From positions 104,336-168,335 of the forward strand of contig NZ_LMUV01000011.1 in assembly GCF_009765755.1 (NCBI RefSeq): 64,000 nucleotides of DNA. The letters are read 5' to 3'. Numbering within the stretch: position 1 is the stretch's first letter; every line of letters starts with the position of its first letter. A program made the position numbers and the translations under genes. Positions 30,453-39,225 of this stretch are shown here, piece after piece. The DNA is from Rhodanobacter sp. L36. GTDB lineage: Bacteria; Pseudomonadota; Gammaproteobacteria; Xanthomonadales; Rhodanobacteraceae. The notes under the pieces are model-generated. The model did not search any database and had not been told where the DNA came from. It saw only the letters and a program-made list of their open reading frames with translations.

Positions 30453-31181
30453 TCAGCACAGCCCGCCATTTACCGCCAGCACCTGTCGGGTGATGTAACC
30501 GGCGTCGGCGCCGAGCAGGAATTCCACCGCGGCGGCGACTTCCTCCGGCGTGCCGGTTCGTTCGGCGGGAATCATTTTCAGGATCTGCTCGACCGGCACG
30601 TCGGGATCGAGCATGTCGGTGTCGATCAATCCCGGTGCGACGCAGTTCACGGTGATCTTTCGCTTGGCCAGCTCCACCGCCAGCGCTTTTGCGGCACCGA
30701 TGACACCGGCCTTGGATGCGCTGTAGTTGACCTGCCCACGGTTGCCGATGATGCCTGACACGGAAGTGATGCAGACGATGCGCCCTGGCGCACGGCGGCG
30801 GATCATCGGCATGATCAGCGGATGCAGCACATTGTAGAAGCCATCGAGGTTGGTGCGCAGCACGCTGTCCCAGTCATCGCCGGTGAGCGCGGGAAACGCG
30901 CCGTCGCGAGTGAGTCCGGCGTTGCACACCACGCCGTAGTACGCACCATGCGCGGTGACATCCGCTTCGAGTGCGGTTGCGCAAGCTGCGCGATCGGCGA
31001 TGTCGAACTGCACGATGCGCACCTGGCGATTCAGCGCGCGAATATCGCTGGCGACGGCTTCGGCTTCGTCGCGACGCGAGCGGCAATGCAGCACCAGATC
31101 GTAGCCAGCCCTTGCCAGCCGCAAGGCAATAGCGCGGCCGATGCCGCGACTGGAACCGGTAACGAGAATGGTGTCAGACAT
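30453..31181 (-). CDS. APE cluster 3-oxoacyl-ACP reductase (FabG-like)
   Basis: A 242-residue short-chain dehydrogenase: TGSSRGIGRA binds NADPH, the NAG motif appears in VVCNAGLTRDG, and the Ser-Tyr-Lys catalytic set lies in ITSVSGIIG and NYSASKAG. In aryl polyene synthesis this role (ApeQ-type) reduces the beta-keto group after each extension. It is the last gene of the operon and overlaps the dehydratase gene by 8 bp. Confidence 0.93.
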   Translation of the reverse strand: MSDTILVTGSSRGIGRAIALRLARAGYDLVLHCRSRRDEAEAVASDIRALNRQVRIVQFDIADRAACATALEADVTAHGAYYGVVCNAGLTRDGAFPALTGDDWDSVLRTNLDGFYNVLHPLIMPMIRRRAPGRIVCITSVSGIIGNRGQVNYSASKAGVIGAAKALAVELAKRKITVNCVAPGLIDTDMLDPDVPVEQILKMIPAERTGTPEEVAAAVEFLLGADAGYITRQVLAVNGGLC

Positions 31182-31641
31182 GCGATGGACTCGGTGCGAT
31201 GGAGGCGAGAAAAGCGTCGGAATCGGGCGGGCTGAAAACCGTGAGGCGCGCCACGGCGTGCATGCCGGGTGCGTCGATGCGGCAAGTGAACATGGCCATG
31301 CCGTTGTCGTCGTGAAAACTGCGGATGGCTTCGACCCTCAACTCGCTGCCGCGCGGAAATGCATCCACGTCGCAACGATAGTGACGCGTACCGAGCAGGA
31401 AACCCAGCCTCACGGGACGATCTTCGCTGCGCGCCTGCCAGCCGGACCACGCCGCGACGCATTGCGCCATCAACTCGACGCCGCACCATGCGGGCAGGTC
31501 GCCTTCAGGCGTATGGAACAGGTCGCCGTCACGCACGGTACGTCGGCAGACGATGCGTTCGTCCTCGGCCTCGATCACCTCGTCGAGCAGGATCATGTCG
31601 CCGGCGTGCGGCAGCAATTGTTCAATCGGCCATGTGTTCAC
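31174..31641 (-). CDS. APE cluster dehydratase, ApeP-like hot-dog protein
   Basis: A GTG start at 31641 overlaps the ketosynthase stop (GTGA), giving 155 residues; no suitable ATG exists. IEQLLPHAGDMILLDEV and PAWCGVELMAQCVAAWSGW place it with the 3-hydroxyacyl-ACP dehydratase-like proteins of aryl polyene clusters. It keeps the acidic residue of the VELMAQ helix but lacks the usual GHFP histidine motif, complementing the other dehydratase in the operon. Confidence 0.85.
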   Translation of the reverse strand: MNTWPIEQLLPHAGDMILLDEVIEAEDERIVCRRTVRDGDLFHTPEGDLPAWCGVELMAQCVAAWSGWQARSEDRPVRLGFLLGTRHYRCDVDAFPRGSELRVEAIRSFHDDNGMAMFTCRIDAPGMHAVARLTVFSPPDSDAFLASIAPSPSHV

Positions 31642-32831
31642 GACGCAGCTCCGGGCGCATCGCCAAGGATCAGGCACGCGTTGTTGCCGCCGAACGCGAA
31701 CGAGTTGCTCATCAGTCGGCGCGGCCCACTCGCTGGCAGACGGTCACCGACGCGGGTGAACGAGAGCGGCGATAGCTCGGGATCCGCAGCTCCATCCCAT
31801 ACGTGCGGCGGTAGCCGGCCGGCGTTGTCCATCAAGCTCAGCCAACAGAATGCGGCCTCCAGCGCGCCGGCTGCGGCCAGCGTATGCCCAGTGAGAGACT
31901 TGCTTGACGAGCATGGCACGCCGCGCGGGAACACTCCGGCCACTGCGCGGCTTTCCATCCGATCGTTATGCTCGGTCGCGGTGCCATGAAGATTGAGATA
32001 GCTGATCTGCGCTGCATCGAGATGCGCCTGCTCCAGTGCTGCATGCATCGCGTGCTGCGCACCGATGCCCTGCGGATCGGGTGAGGACATGTGATACGCG
32101 TCCGAACTCGCGCCGCTGCCGAGCAACTGCACCTTGCCGCTTTCGCGTGTCATCAGGAAGAGTGCTGCGGCTTCGCCGATATTGATGCCACGACGATGGC
32201 GCGAAAACGGTTCGCAGCGCGCAGCATCGAGTGCTTCGAGCGCGAGAAATCCGTTCACTGGCAAACGCGCCAGTGTGTCGACGCCACCGCACAGCACGGC
32301 GTCGCACATGCCGATGTCGAGCAGGCGTTGCGCGCTGATCAAGGCGCGTGCGCCGGATGTGCATGCGGTGGAAATGCCGTAGCAGGGCCCGGAAAGATTC
32401 AGCCATTCGGCGAGGAATTCGGCGGGCGCGCCCAGCTCCTGATCCGCGTAGCGATAGTCCGCCGGCCATGCGCCATGTTCTCGCAACACGCCGATGCCAC
32501 GAGTGGTGCGTTCGATGCCGGTGGTGCTGGTGCCAAGCACGACGCCGATGCGCGAAGCACCATAAAGTGAGATCGCTGCGCGAATGTCGTCCTCGATTTC
32601 CAGCGCCGCGGCAAGTATCAGTTGGTTGGCGCGATTGTCGCGACGCGCGGCGAGCGACGAAGGTATCGGCGTCAACGTCGTGCGCACGGCGCCGAGCGGC
32701 AGCGAACGTTGGGGTGCCCAGCCGGTTTCCGCGCGCAATCCGGAATCGTCGCCGGCGAACAAGGCTTCAGCCACCGCAGCCTTACCGGCGCCGAGCGTGC
32801 AGATCACGCCGAGTGCGTCGAGCGACACCAT
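31638..32831 (-). CDS. APE cluster beta-ketoacyl-ACP synthase
   Basis: A 397-residue thiolase-fold ketosynthase with the Cys-His-His triad in STACTSGARAL, NLHGTATEHND and LTGHTLAAAG. It performs decarboxylative condensation of malonyl-ACP. One of three full ketosynthases in this operon; which one is the main chain-extending enzyme cannot be decided here. Its start overlaps the methyltransferase stop (TGATG), and its stop overlaps the dehydratase GTG. Confidence 0.92.
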   Translation of the reverse strand: MVSLDALGVICTLGAGKAAVAEALFAGDDSGLRAETGWAPQRSLPLGAVRTTLTPIPSSLAARRDNRANQLILAAALEIEDDIRAAISLYGASRIGVVLGTSTTGIERTTRGIGVLREHGAWPADYRYADQELGAPAEFLAEWLNLSGPCYGISTACTSGARALISAQRLLDIGMCDAVLCGGVDTLARLPVNGFLALEALDAARCEPFSRHRRGINIGEAAALFLMTRESGKVQLLGSGASSDAYHMSSPDPQGIGAQHAMHAALEQAHLDAAQISYLNLHGTATEHNDRMESRAVAGVFPRGVPCSSSKSLTGHTLAAAGALEAAFCWLSLMDNAGRLPPHVWDGAADPELSPLSFTRVGDRLPASGPRRLMSNSFAFGGNNACLILGDAPGAAS

Positions 32832-33550
32832 CAGGCGACCACAGGCTTGCGTGCGGCCACGTTGACCAGCGTCTCGTCGCGCTGGCCCGGCGGCGGCGGA
32901 CGACGCAGATGCCAGCGTTCGAGCAATCCGAAATCACTCGAACGACTCCACCACAGAAACGGCAACGACACCTGGCCATCGCCAAACTGGAAACCCTGTT
33001 CGCGCAGCATCTGCAAATAGCCGTCCGCACTTTTCTGCACATGCATTGGATGACGGAAGAACCAGCGGATCACCCAGCTGTCGATGTACGCCTTGGTGGA
33101 TTCGGCGAACAGAAGATAGCCGCCTGGTTTCAGCACGCGCCAGAATTCGGCGAGCGCGTTCTCCTGCTCGACCAGATGATGGAATGTCTGGTGGCAAAAC
33201 ACGATGTCCACGCTGGCATCGGGTAGCTCAATGCGCGCGCAGTCGCCGGCGATCAGCTCCGCGGTGATGCCTTGCTGCTCCGCTTCGATGCGCGACAGTT
33301 CAAGGCTATGTGGATCGGCATCGAGTCCGATCAGTCGCTGCGGCTGGAACGCATCGCGCAACAGCCGGAACGATTTACCCTGGCCGCAACCGGCGTCGAG
33401 CAGCACGCCGGCGATCGTCGCGTTGCCGCCGGCCAGTCGCTGCAGGTCGTTGATCGCCACGCGCAGCACGTGCTGTTGCCACGTGAAACTGCTCAGGAAG
33501 CGGAACCCGATGCGGGTCTCCTCGACGTAGGTAGGACTGGCGTAGTTCAT
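32831..33550 (-). CDS. APE cluster SAM-dependent methyltransferase
   Basis: The start at 33550 (MNYASPTYVEETRIGFRF) is chosen over an in-frame ATG at 33655. A 239-residue class I methyltransferase with motif I LLDAGCGQGKSF, the acidic GLDADPHSLE strand, and HQTFHHLVEQENALAEFWRVLKPGG. Aryl polyene operons usually contain such an enzyme for ring or end-group methylation. A 43-bp gap to the thioesterase gene upstream is one of the larger gaps in the operon. Confidence 0.87.
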   Translation of the reverse strand: MNYASPTYVEETRIGFRFLSSFTWQQHVLRVAINDLQRLAGGNATIAGVLLDAGCGQGKSFRLLRDAFQPQRLIGLDADPHSLELSRIEAEQQGITAELIAGDCARIELPDASVDIVFCHQTFHHLVEQENALAEFWRVLKPGGYLLFAESTKAYIDSWVIRWFFRHPMHVQKSADGYLQMLREQGFQFGDGQVSLPFLWWSRSSDFGLLERWHLRRPPPPGQRDETLVNVAARKPVVA

Positions 33551-33593
33551 GGCGCGATGCTCATGTGCAAGCAACAAACAAGGTAGTGATGCT

Positions 33594-34019
33594 TCATGCG
33601 AGGTGTTTCTCGACGGCGTCGACCATGATTTGCGGCGACACCAGTTGCATCGCACCGTCGGCCAAGTTCACGGCTACCTGCACGGTGCTGGCGCGAGTGA
33701 GGCGCTCGCCGCTATTCGCATCGCTGACGAGGTAGTGAATCTTCAAACGATTGCGCCACTCGATCAGATCCGCGCGCACGCGCAAGGTCTGGCCGAAACT
33801 GGCCGCCTGCACATAGCGCAATTGCAGATCGATCACCGGCCACACGTAGCCCGATTCCTTCATCTGCGCATAGTTGTAACCAATGCGATCGAGCAACGCG
33901 CAGCGGGCGATTTCCAGGTATTTCACGTAGTGCCCGTGCCAGACCACGTTGATCGAGTCGACGTCGAAGAACGGCACGGTGACCTCGGTGTCATGGTGCA
34001 ACACGCCGCGGGTGCGCAT
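33594..34019 (-). CDS. APE cluster acyl thioesterase (4HBT family)
   Basis: The start at 34019 (MRTRGVLHHDTEVTV) gives 141 residues and a 29-bp overlap with the acyltransferase gene. The hot-dog motif FFDVDSINVVWHGHYVKYLEIAR identifies a 4-hydroxybenzoyl-CoA thioesterase-like protein, with DVDSINVVWH as the catalytic loop. In aryl polyene systems this class (ApeK-type) may release or edit the acyl-ACP product. Confidence 0.9.
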   Translation of the reverse strand: MRTRGVLHHDTEVTVPFFDVDSINVVWHGHYVKYLEIARCALLDRIGYNYAQMKESGYVWPVIDLQLRYVQAASFGQTLRVRADLIEWRNRLKIHYLVSDANSGERLTRASTVQVAVNLADGAMQLVSPQIMVDAVEKHLA

Positions 34020-34989
34020 CGGCTTCTCCAGTCGGGTCGGATGTTTCGAGTGTTTGCCAGTAGGCGTGAAAATTGAACCATTGTCGCGGCGCCAGCAGAC
34101 ATTTTTGCGCAAGCCGATCTGCGTAGCGCTGCACCCAGTTCCTGATGATCGCTTCGCGCTGGCTGCGATCCCATGCCGGCGCGTCCATGAACGGTTCGAG
34201 GTGAATCTGATAACGGCCATCGATCTTCAGGCAGAACATCAAATTCACCGGGCAACGCAGCAGGCCGGCGAGCAGCCACGGGCCCTGTGGAAACGGCGCA
34301 GGATGACCTAGGAAATCCACCGTCACGCGACGGCCATCGTGCAGCGGCACGCGGTCGCCGGCGATCGCCAGCCACTCGCCGCGATCCAGTCGCTGCGACA
34401 GTTCGAGCATCAGCGCGGCGTCCATCTCGCTCACTTGCAGCAAGCGCAACTGATGATCGCCGGCCGCGCTTTGCAGACGATTGAAGTGCGCAACTTGGCT
34501 GGTGTGCACCAGCACGTTCAACGGCACCTGTTCGCCGAGATCGGCCAGCGCGCGACAGACATCGAGATTGCCAAGGTGCGTGCCGACCAGAATTTCTCCA
34601 CGACCGCCGTGCGTGCTTTTCAGCAATCGTGCGCGCATGCCGGAAGGATCGTGCAGTTGCACGTCGCGCAATGGAAGTGTGCCCCGCCACACTTCGAGTC
34701 GATCGAGCAGGCTGTCGCCGAAGGCCATGAACTGACCGAACACGCTGCGCAAAGTCGCGCGCAATTCCGGGCGGCCACTCCATGCGGCAAGATAGTTCTG
34801 GTACTGGCGAACGTTGCGACGCGCACGTCGGCCGAACACGAAAAAGTAGAACACGACCACGTATAGCACCGGTGTCATCGGTCGGCGTCCGAGCCGGCGC
34901 AAACCGAACGCGGTGAGCCACATCAGCGTGAAACTGCCGCGCTCTTTCTGCGCCGCCCAATGCGCGGAGTGTGCGGCGGGCTCAGTCAC
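33991..34989 (-). CDS. APE cluster LpxL/HtrB-like acyltransferase
   Basis: A 332-residue lysophospholipid-type acyltransferase. GTHLGNLDV carries the HX4D catalytic motif, and AIAGDRVPLHDGRRV and FPQGPWLLAGLL follow. An N-terminal hydrophobic helix (MTPVLYVVVFYFFVF) puts it at the inner membrane. Related aryl polyene proteins are proposed to link the polyene to a lipid or sugar carrier. In some relatives this domain is fused to a glycosyltransferase; here the glycosyltransferase is a separate gene at 43442-44218. Its ATG overlaps the dehydratase stop by four bases. Confidence 0.88.
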   Translation of the reverse strand: MTEPAAHSAHWAAQKERGSFTLMWLTAFGLRRLGRRPMTPVLYVVVFYFFVFGRRARRNVRQYQNYLAAWSGRPELRATLRSVFGQFMAFGDSLLDRLEVWRGTLPLRDVQLHDPSGMRARLLKSTHGGRGEILVGTHLGNLDVCRALADLGEQVPLNVLVHTSQVAHFNRLQSAAGDHQLRLLQVSEMDAALMLELSQRLDRGEWLAIAGDRVPLHDGRRVTVDFLGHPAPFPQGPWLLAGLLRCPVNLMFCLKIDGRYQIHLEPFMDAPAWDRSQREAIIRNWVQRYADRLAQKCLLAPRQWFNFHAYWQTLETSDPTGEADAHPRRVAP

Positions 34990-35612
34990 GCGCGCTCCAC
35001 CCGCAAACGCCCCGAGGAGCAGTGCGCGCCATCGAGGTGATAGGCGAAGTACAGTTTTCCGCGACCCGTGCCGTCAGGTTCATCGGCAAAGTAGAGCGTG
35101 AGTTCGACGCGATCGCCAGGACGCAGCAGGCGCTGAAATTTCAGCGCTTCCATTTCGCGGCACTGCAGAGACGTGCCCAGTCGCGGCGCAGCGAACGCCA
35201 GTGCCCAGCCAACCTGCAGCACGCCGGGCAACACCGGCGCCCGCGGAAAGTGGCCGTCGAAATGAATCAGCTCCAACGGCAGTTGCAGCAGCAGCGTCCA
35301 GCGATCGTCTTGTGCGTGTTCGCGCAGTGGTACCACGCGATCGGGTCGCGGCGATTGCAGCCGCAGATCGATCGACAGCTCATCGAGGTGGTCCGGCATC
35401 GCATCGAGCAGACGTAGTTGATGCGCAGGTTCGAACGCGTGTGCTGCGAGATGCGTCTGGAAGTTTTCGATCAACTGCTGTCGACCTTGCGCATGCAACG
35501 CCGCAAGGCCGACGTCGTTGAGCAGCAGCAAGGCGCCGTGGTCCGATGCAAACGCCTCGACAAGCCAAGCATGTTCCGCGAGGCATACGGCCATGGCGTG
35601 CGGCGCGCTCAT
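34986..35612 (-). CDS. APE cluster dehydratase (ApeI-like) with apparent AMP-ligase C-terminal relic
   Basis: The ATG at 35612 overlaps the upstream stop (ATGA), giving 208 residues. The C-terminal half is a FabZ-like hot-dog domain with HFDGHFPRAPVLPGVLQVGW: the GHFP His is present, but the acidic residue normally found after PGVLQ is Gly. The first roughly 95 residues are not part of that fold. They resemble the last subdomain of acyl-AMP ligases (ALLLLNDVGLAALHAQGRQQ, then a helix and the LRLLDAMPDHLDEL strand), but with no catalytic Lys. A complete adenylation domain is absent from the operon, so this may be all that remains of the ligase. Confidence 0.8.
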   Translation of the reverse strand: MSAPHAMAVCLAEHAWLVEAFASDHGALLLLNDVGLAALHAQGRQQLIENFQTHLAAHAFEPAHQLRLLDAMPDHLDELSIDLRLQSPRPDRVVPLREHAQDDRWTLLLQLPLELIHFDGHFPRAPVLPGVLQVGWALAFAAPRLGTSLQCREMEALKFQRLLRPGDRVELTLYFADEPDGTGRGKLYFAYHLDGAHCSSGRLRVERA

Positions 35613-36157
35613 GCAAAGCTCCTGCGCAACCGTTGGCGAAACATCCACTCGACCACGAACAACGTGCCCATGATCAGGTAGGCGATCAGGCCGTTGTAAA
35701 GCGTCCACCACGACAACGGCGCCCACAGTGACAGGGCGACCGACATGCCGCCGTTGAAGGCGAAGAATCCCACCCAGACCCAGGTGACCACGCGTGTATA
35801 GCGCACCACGTGCGGCGGCAGGTTGGGCTCGCGCATGCGCGCAAAGCGTTCGACGAACGGCGGGCCGTAGATCAGGCTCAGCCCGAACGCCACCAGCAGC
35901 AGCGCGCTTATCAATGCCGGATACCAGCGCAACAAGCTCGCTTCGCCGGTCACTGCCAGCAGCACGCAATACACCAGTGCGGCGCCGACCATCCATCGGC
36001 CACCGGGCTGGCGCAACAGACTTGGCGCGCGGATCAGCCAGATGGCCCCGAGCACCAGCGCGAAGATCGGCGGCGAGACTTTCTGCGTGCCGAAATACAC
36101 CACGAACGGATACAGCAGCCCGACCAGCGGCAGCAGGATGGGAATCAACCGGCGCAT
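35609..36157 (-). CDS. APE cluster inner-membrane protein (COG4648-like)
   Basis: A 182-residue protein beginning MRRLIPILLPLVGLLYPFVVY with about five hydrophobic helices. FGLSLIYGPPFVERFARMREPNLP is a recognisable block of the membrane proteins found in aryl polyene clusters between the ACPs and the AMP-ligase. The molecular role is unknown. It overlaps the ACP gene by 13 bp upstream and the dehydratase start by 4 bp downstream. Confidence 0.85.
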   Translation of the reverse strand: MRRLIPILLPLVGLLYPFVVYFGTQKVSPPIFALVLGAIWLIRAPSLLRQPGGRWMVGAALVYCVLLAVTGEASLLRWYPALISALLLVAFGLSLIYGPPFVERFARMREPNLPPHVVRYTRVVTWVWVGFFAFNGGMSVALSLWAPLSWWTLYNGLIAYLIMGTLFVVEWMFRQRLRRSFA

Positions 36158-36432
36158 GCGGCCCGCTGCGCTTCCACGAACGCGGCCAGGCTGGCGATCG
36201 TGGCGAAATGCCGGCGCGCTTCCTTGACGTCCGATTCGATGCGGATCGCGTAGCGCTTCTGCAACGCGAGTGCGAGTTCGAGCGCATCGACCGAATCCAG
36301 CCCGAGGCCGTCGCCAAACAACGGCTGGTCGATTGGAATATCGGTTGCGCTCAGGTGTTCGAGGTTCAACGTGTCGATGATGAGCTGGGCAATCTCTTGT
36401 TCGAGCGCGTGGCCGGTGACTGCGGTTTCCAT
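36145..36432 (-). CDS. APE cluster acyl carrier protein
   Basis: A 95-residue ACP from the ATG at 36432. The phosphopantetheine attachment Ser lies in GLGLDSVDALELALALQ. It carries the growing polyene chain. It sits two bases after the upstream acyltransferase stop. One of two ACPs in the operon; the other is the first gene at 44238-44507. Confidence 0.92.
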   Translation of the reverse strand: METAVTGHALEQEIAQLIIDTLNLEHLSATDIPIDQPLFGDGLGLDSVDALELALALQKRYAIRIESDVKEARRHFATIASLAAFVEAQRAACAG

Positions 36433-36434
36433 GT

Positions 36435-37238
36435 TCACGATGCGTCGAGCTCCTTGAGAAAAAGTTGATGCAGATGTTGATTGAGCCGGCGCGAAGCGAT
36501 CGGCATTGGCGCATCGTTGAATTGCGCGGGGTCGATATCCGCACCGACGCGCAGCTGCACGATGACGCGGCGATCGGGAATGCGATACCACGGTTCGGCT
36601 TTGGTCAGCGTGGTTGGCGTGACCGAAATGAAGACCGGCGTGACCACGCGCGCACCGCGCAAGGCGATCGCTGCAGCGCCACGATGAAACACCGGCGCGC
36701 ATCCGGGTTTGGTGCGCGTGCCTTCGGGGAACATCACCAGCGTCTGGCCTTCGCGCAACACATCGGCCGCCTGTTCGAGCATCTCGGGGCTGCCGTTGTT
36801 GCTGATGTATTGCGCGGCGCGCACGGCGCCATGCATACACGGGTTGTCCCACAGGCTCGCCTTTACCACGCAGTTGGTCTGGCGCATCTGCGCGATCAGA
36901 AAGATCACGTCGATCAGCGACGGATGGTTGGCGATGATGAGTTGGCCGGGCTGGCCGAGTCGTTCCGCGCCGTCGATGTGGAAATCCAGCACGCGCGTGC
37001 GATACATGAATTGCATGTGCAGGTAGAACGCGCCGCCGATCGCCGCGCGCGCGCGATGTCGTCGCGTGATGGCATCGCCAGGCAGCAGCGCCAGCAGCGG
37101 CAACACCAGCACGCGCAGGATCAATCCGCCGATGCCGAAAAAAAAGAAACTTGCGCCGGTGGCAAACAAGCGCCACAGCCACGCGTCACGACGGCGAGTC
37201 AGCGGGTACGCTGCCACTTCCATCGGCGTGTCTTCCAT
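36435..37238 (-). CDS. APE cluster PlsC-type acyltransferase
   Basis: A 267-residue 1-acylglycerol-3-phosphate O-acyltransferase family protein. ANHPSLIDVIFL carries the HX4D motif and FPEGTRTKPG is the second signature; an N-terminal helix (FATGASFFFFGIGGLIL) anchors it in the membrane. It may transfer the finished polyene or a fatty acid to a glycerol-type acceptor. The ATG at 37238 has GGAG 8 bp upstream and overlaps the preceding gene by 40 bp. Confidence 0.9.
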   Translation of the reverse strand: MEDTPMEVAAYPLTRRRDAWLWRLFATGASFFFFGIGGLILRVLVLPLLALLPGDAITRRHRARAAIGGAFYLHMQFMYRTRVLDFHIDGAERLGQPGQLIIANHPSLIDVIFLIAQMRQTNCVVKASLWDNPCMHGAVRAAQYISNNGSPEMLEQAADVLREGQTLVMFPEGTRTKPGCAPVFHRGAAAIALRGARVVTPVFISVTPTTLTKAEPWYRIPDRRVIVQLRVGADIDPAQFNDAPMPIASRRLNQHLHQLFLKELDAS

Positions 37239-37945
37239 ACATGCTCCAGTGATGTCTGGTCAGTCTGCAAGGCTCGCAGAAAATCCAGCGCGTGCGGCCA
37301 CGCGCAGGGCGCGCCATGGCTGTCGTGTCTTTCCAGTTGCAACTCCCAGCACGCATCCGTGGAAGAACTTTCACTGGATGCAGCGCTCCCCAATCGCAGT
37401 GCCAGAGCATACGAGAATGGCACGTCGTCGATCCACTGCGTGTATGCCGATGGCGGCATTTCTTCGGCGATCACCACCAGCACGGACGCAGCACCGGCAG
37501 CGAGATGCGTGGACGCTTCGACTAGCGCGTGCTCGAACGTATCGGCTTCCCCGGCAATCGCCACTGATTCGCCGCGTTGTCCGCGCAGAATCGACCACTG
37601 CCCCGCGATGGCGTTGTGCACCGACAAGCCGAATTGCGTCGGCGAGAGCGGTTGTTCGTCGGTGACGTCGCCGAGTAGTGCGAAGGTGCGCGTGGTTTCG
37701 CCGTGACGCGATGCGAACACGAACGGCAGCTGTTCATCTTCGCCACACAATGGCGAGGCGACTTCCATCGTCATGCGCGCCAGCCGGCTCAGCCGACGAC
37801 GCTGCATCGGCGGAAGCGACAGGCATTCCGGCTGCTCCTGCTGATCAGGCACGACATGTGGTGCCTGCGCCCACGTTTGCCACGCCGACGACGTGTCGAG
37901 CCCCGGTGCCCAGGCGCGCCACTGCTCGATGCGAAGATGAATCAC
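37199..37945 (-). CDS. APE cluster ketosynthase-like chain-length factor
   Basis: A 248-residue protein matching the N-terminal beta-ketoacyl synthase-like family: SLPPMQRRRLSRLARM, then SPTQFGLSVHNAIAGQWSI, where an active ketosynthase would carry its Cys. The nucleophile is absent, so it should act as the non-catalytic partner of a ketosynthase (ApeC-type chain-length factor). It overlaps the upstream ketosynthase stop by four bases, consistent with a heterodimer made from adjacent genes. Confidence 0.87.
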   Translation of the reverse strand: MIHLRIEQWRAWAPGLDTSSAWQTWAQAPHVVPDQQEQPECLSLPPMQRRRLSRLARMTMEVASPLCGEDEQLPFVFASRHGETTRTFALLGDVTDEQPLSPTQFGLSVHNAIAGQWSILRGQRGESVAIAGEADTFEHALVEASTHLAAGAASVLVVIAEEMPPSAYTQWIDDVPFSYALALRLGSAASSESSSTDACWELQLERHDSHGAPCAWPHALDFLRALQTDQTSLEHVWKTRRWKWQRTR

Positions 37946-39225
37946 GCGACTTCCGTGTCATGCGCGTCGCGACGGAACATCAACGCCGCACAACTGCCGC
38001 CAAAGCCGAAGTTGCTCGACAGCACGCTCTCGACGGGACGCTCATGCGTGCGAGTCACCAGCGGCGCTGAGGCGAATGCGGCATCCACCTCGATGACCGG
38101 ACTGCCGGCCGCGACGAAACCGTGTTGCATCATCAGCAGGCTGGCGATGGCGTCGAGTGCGCCGGCGGCGCCGGGCGCGTGTCCGCTCAATCCCTTGATC
38201 GACGACATCGGTGGCACGGTGGCTCTGCGTTCGGCGAACACGGATGCGATCGCCTGCCATTCCTCGACATCGCCCAGCGGCGTGGAGCAGGCATGCGTGT
38301 TGATGTAGTCGGGAAGAAAACCGGCCTGATCGAGTGCCTGACGCAGCGCGCGCGCGATGCCATCGGCGCCGGGCCCGACGATGCTGGTCGGGTCGGTGCT
38401 CGCGCCGTAGCCGACGAGTTCGGCGATGAGGGTCGCGCCGCGCGCCTGCGCATGCGCGAGCGATTCGAGTACCAGCATGCCGGCGCCTGCCGCGAGTACA
38501 AAGCCATCTCGATCGCGATCGTAAGGTCGCGATGCATCTTGCGGTTGCGATGCGCTGGCGACGGATAGCGCACCCATTGCATCGAACCATGTCGCGGTGC
38601 CTTCGAAGAGTTCCTCGCTGCCGCCGGTCAGCACGAGTTGCTGGCGGCCGAGCTGGATCAGTTCCATCGCGTGGCCGATCGCCAGCGACGCGCTGGTGCA
38701 TGCCGAACTTACCGTCTCCGCCACACCGCGGATGCCGAATGCATGGGCGAGCGTAGCGGACAACGCGCTGCTCATGCCGCGCGGCACAAAGAACGGGGAA
38801 AGTCGCCCGACACCCTTGTTGTGATACGCGTTGAGACCTTCCTCGTACACGCTCAGCGACGCGCCGCCGCCGACCACCAGGCCGCAGGATTCAGCTTGCA
38901 ACGCTTCCGTCGACAGGCCGGCCTGTTCGATCGCTTCGTTCAACGCATGCCATGCGTACAGTACCGGCGGCGCAAGAAAACGGCGCAGCTTGCGCGGCGG
39001 TTCGGGCAGCGTTGAAATATCCACCGGGCCGCCGACGCGCGTGTTCAATCCGCGATGCGCGAAACTTTCCATCGCGCGCAAACCGCTGCGATCGTTGCGC
39101 AAGGAATCGAGCATCGCCGCGCGTCCGTTGCCGAGACAACTGACCACGCCCATGCCGGTCACCACGACGCGCGGCAGGCCGCGAGCGTCGAGCATGCGTG
39201 GCGAGATCGGCGAACGCGACGACAT
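37942..39225 (-). CDS. APE cluster beta-ketoacyl-ACP synthase with atypical His motif
   Basis: The start at 39225 (TGATG overlap with the upstream stop) is preferred to the ATG at 39291, giving 427 residues. The Cys lies in SSACTSASLAI; the first His is in NTHACSTPLGD, where most enzymes have HGTST, and the second in LSGHAPGAAG, where most have GHTLGAAG. All three catalytic residues therefore remain, but the loops around both His are unusual. It lies directly before the chain-length factor gene. Confidence 0.91.
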   Translation of the reverse strand: MSSRSPISPRMLDARGLPRVVVTGMGVVSCLGNGRAAMLDSLRNDRSGLRAMESFAHRGLNTRVGGPVDISTLPEPPRKLRRFLAPPVLYAWHALNEAIEQAGLSTEALQAESCGLVVGGGASLSVYEEGLNAYHNKGVGRLSPFFVPRGMSSALSATLAHAFGIRGVAETVSSACTSASLAIGHAMELIQLGRQQLVLTGGSEELFEGTATWFDAMGALSVASASQPQDASRPYDRDRDGFVLAAGAGMLVLESLAHAQARGATLIAELVGYGASTDPTSIVGPGADGIARALRQALDQAGFLPDYINTHACSTPLGDVEEWQAIASVFAERRATVPPMSSIKGLSGHAPGAAGALDAIASLLMMQHGFVAAGSPVIEVDAAFASAPLVTRTHERPVESVLSSNFGFGGSCAALMFRRDAHDTEVA

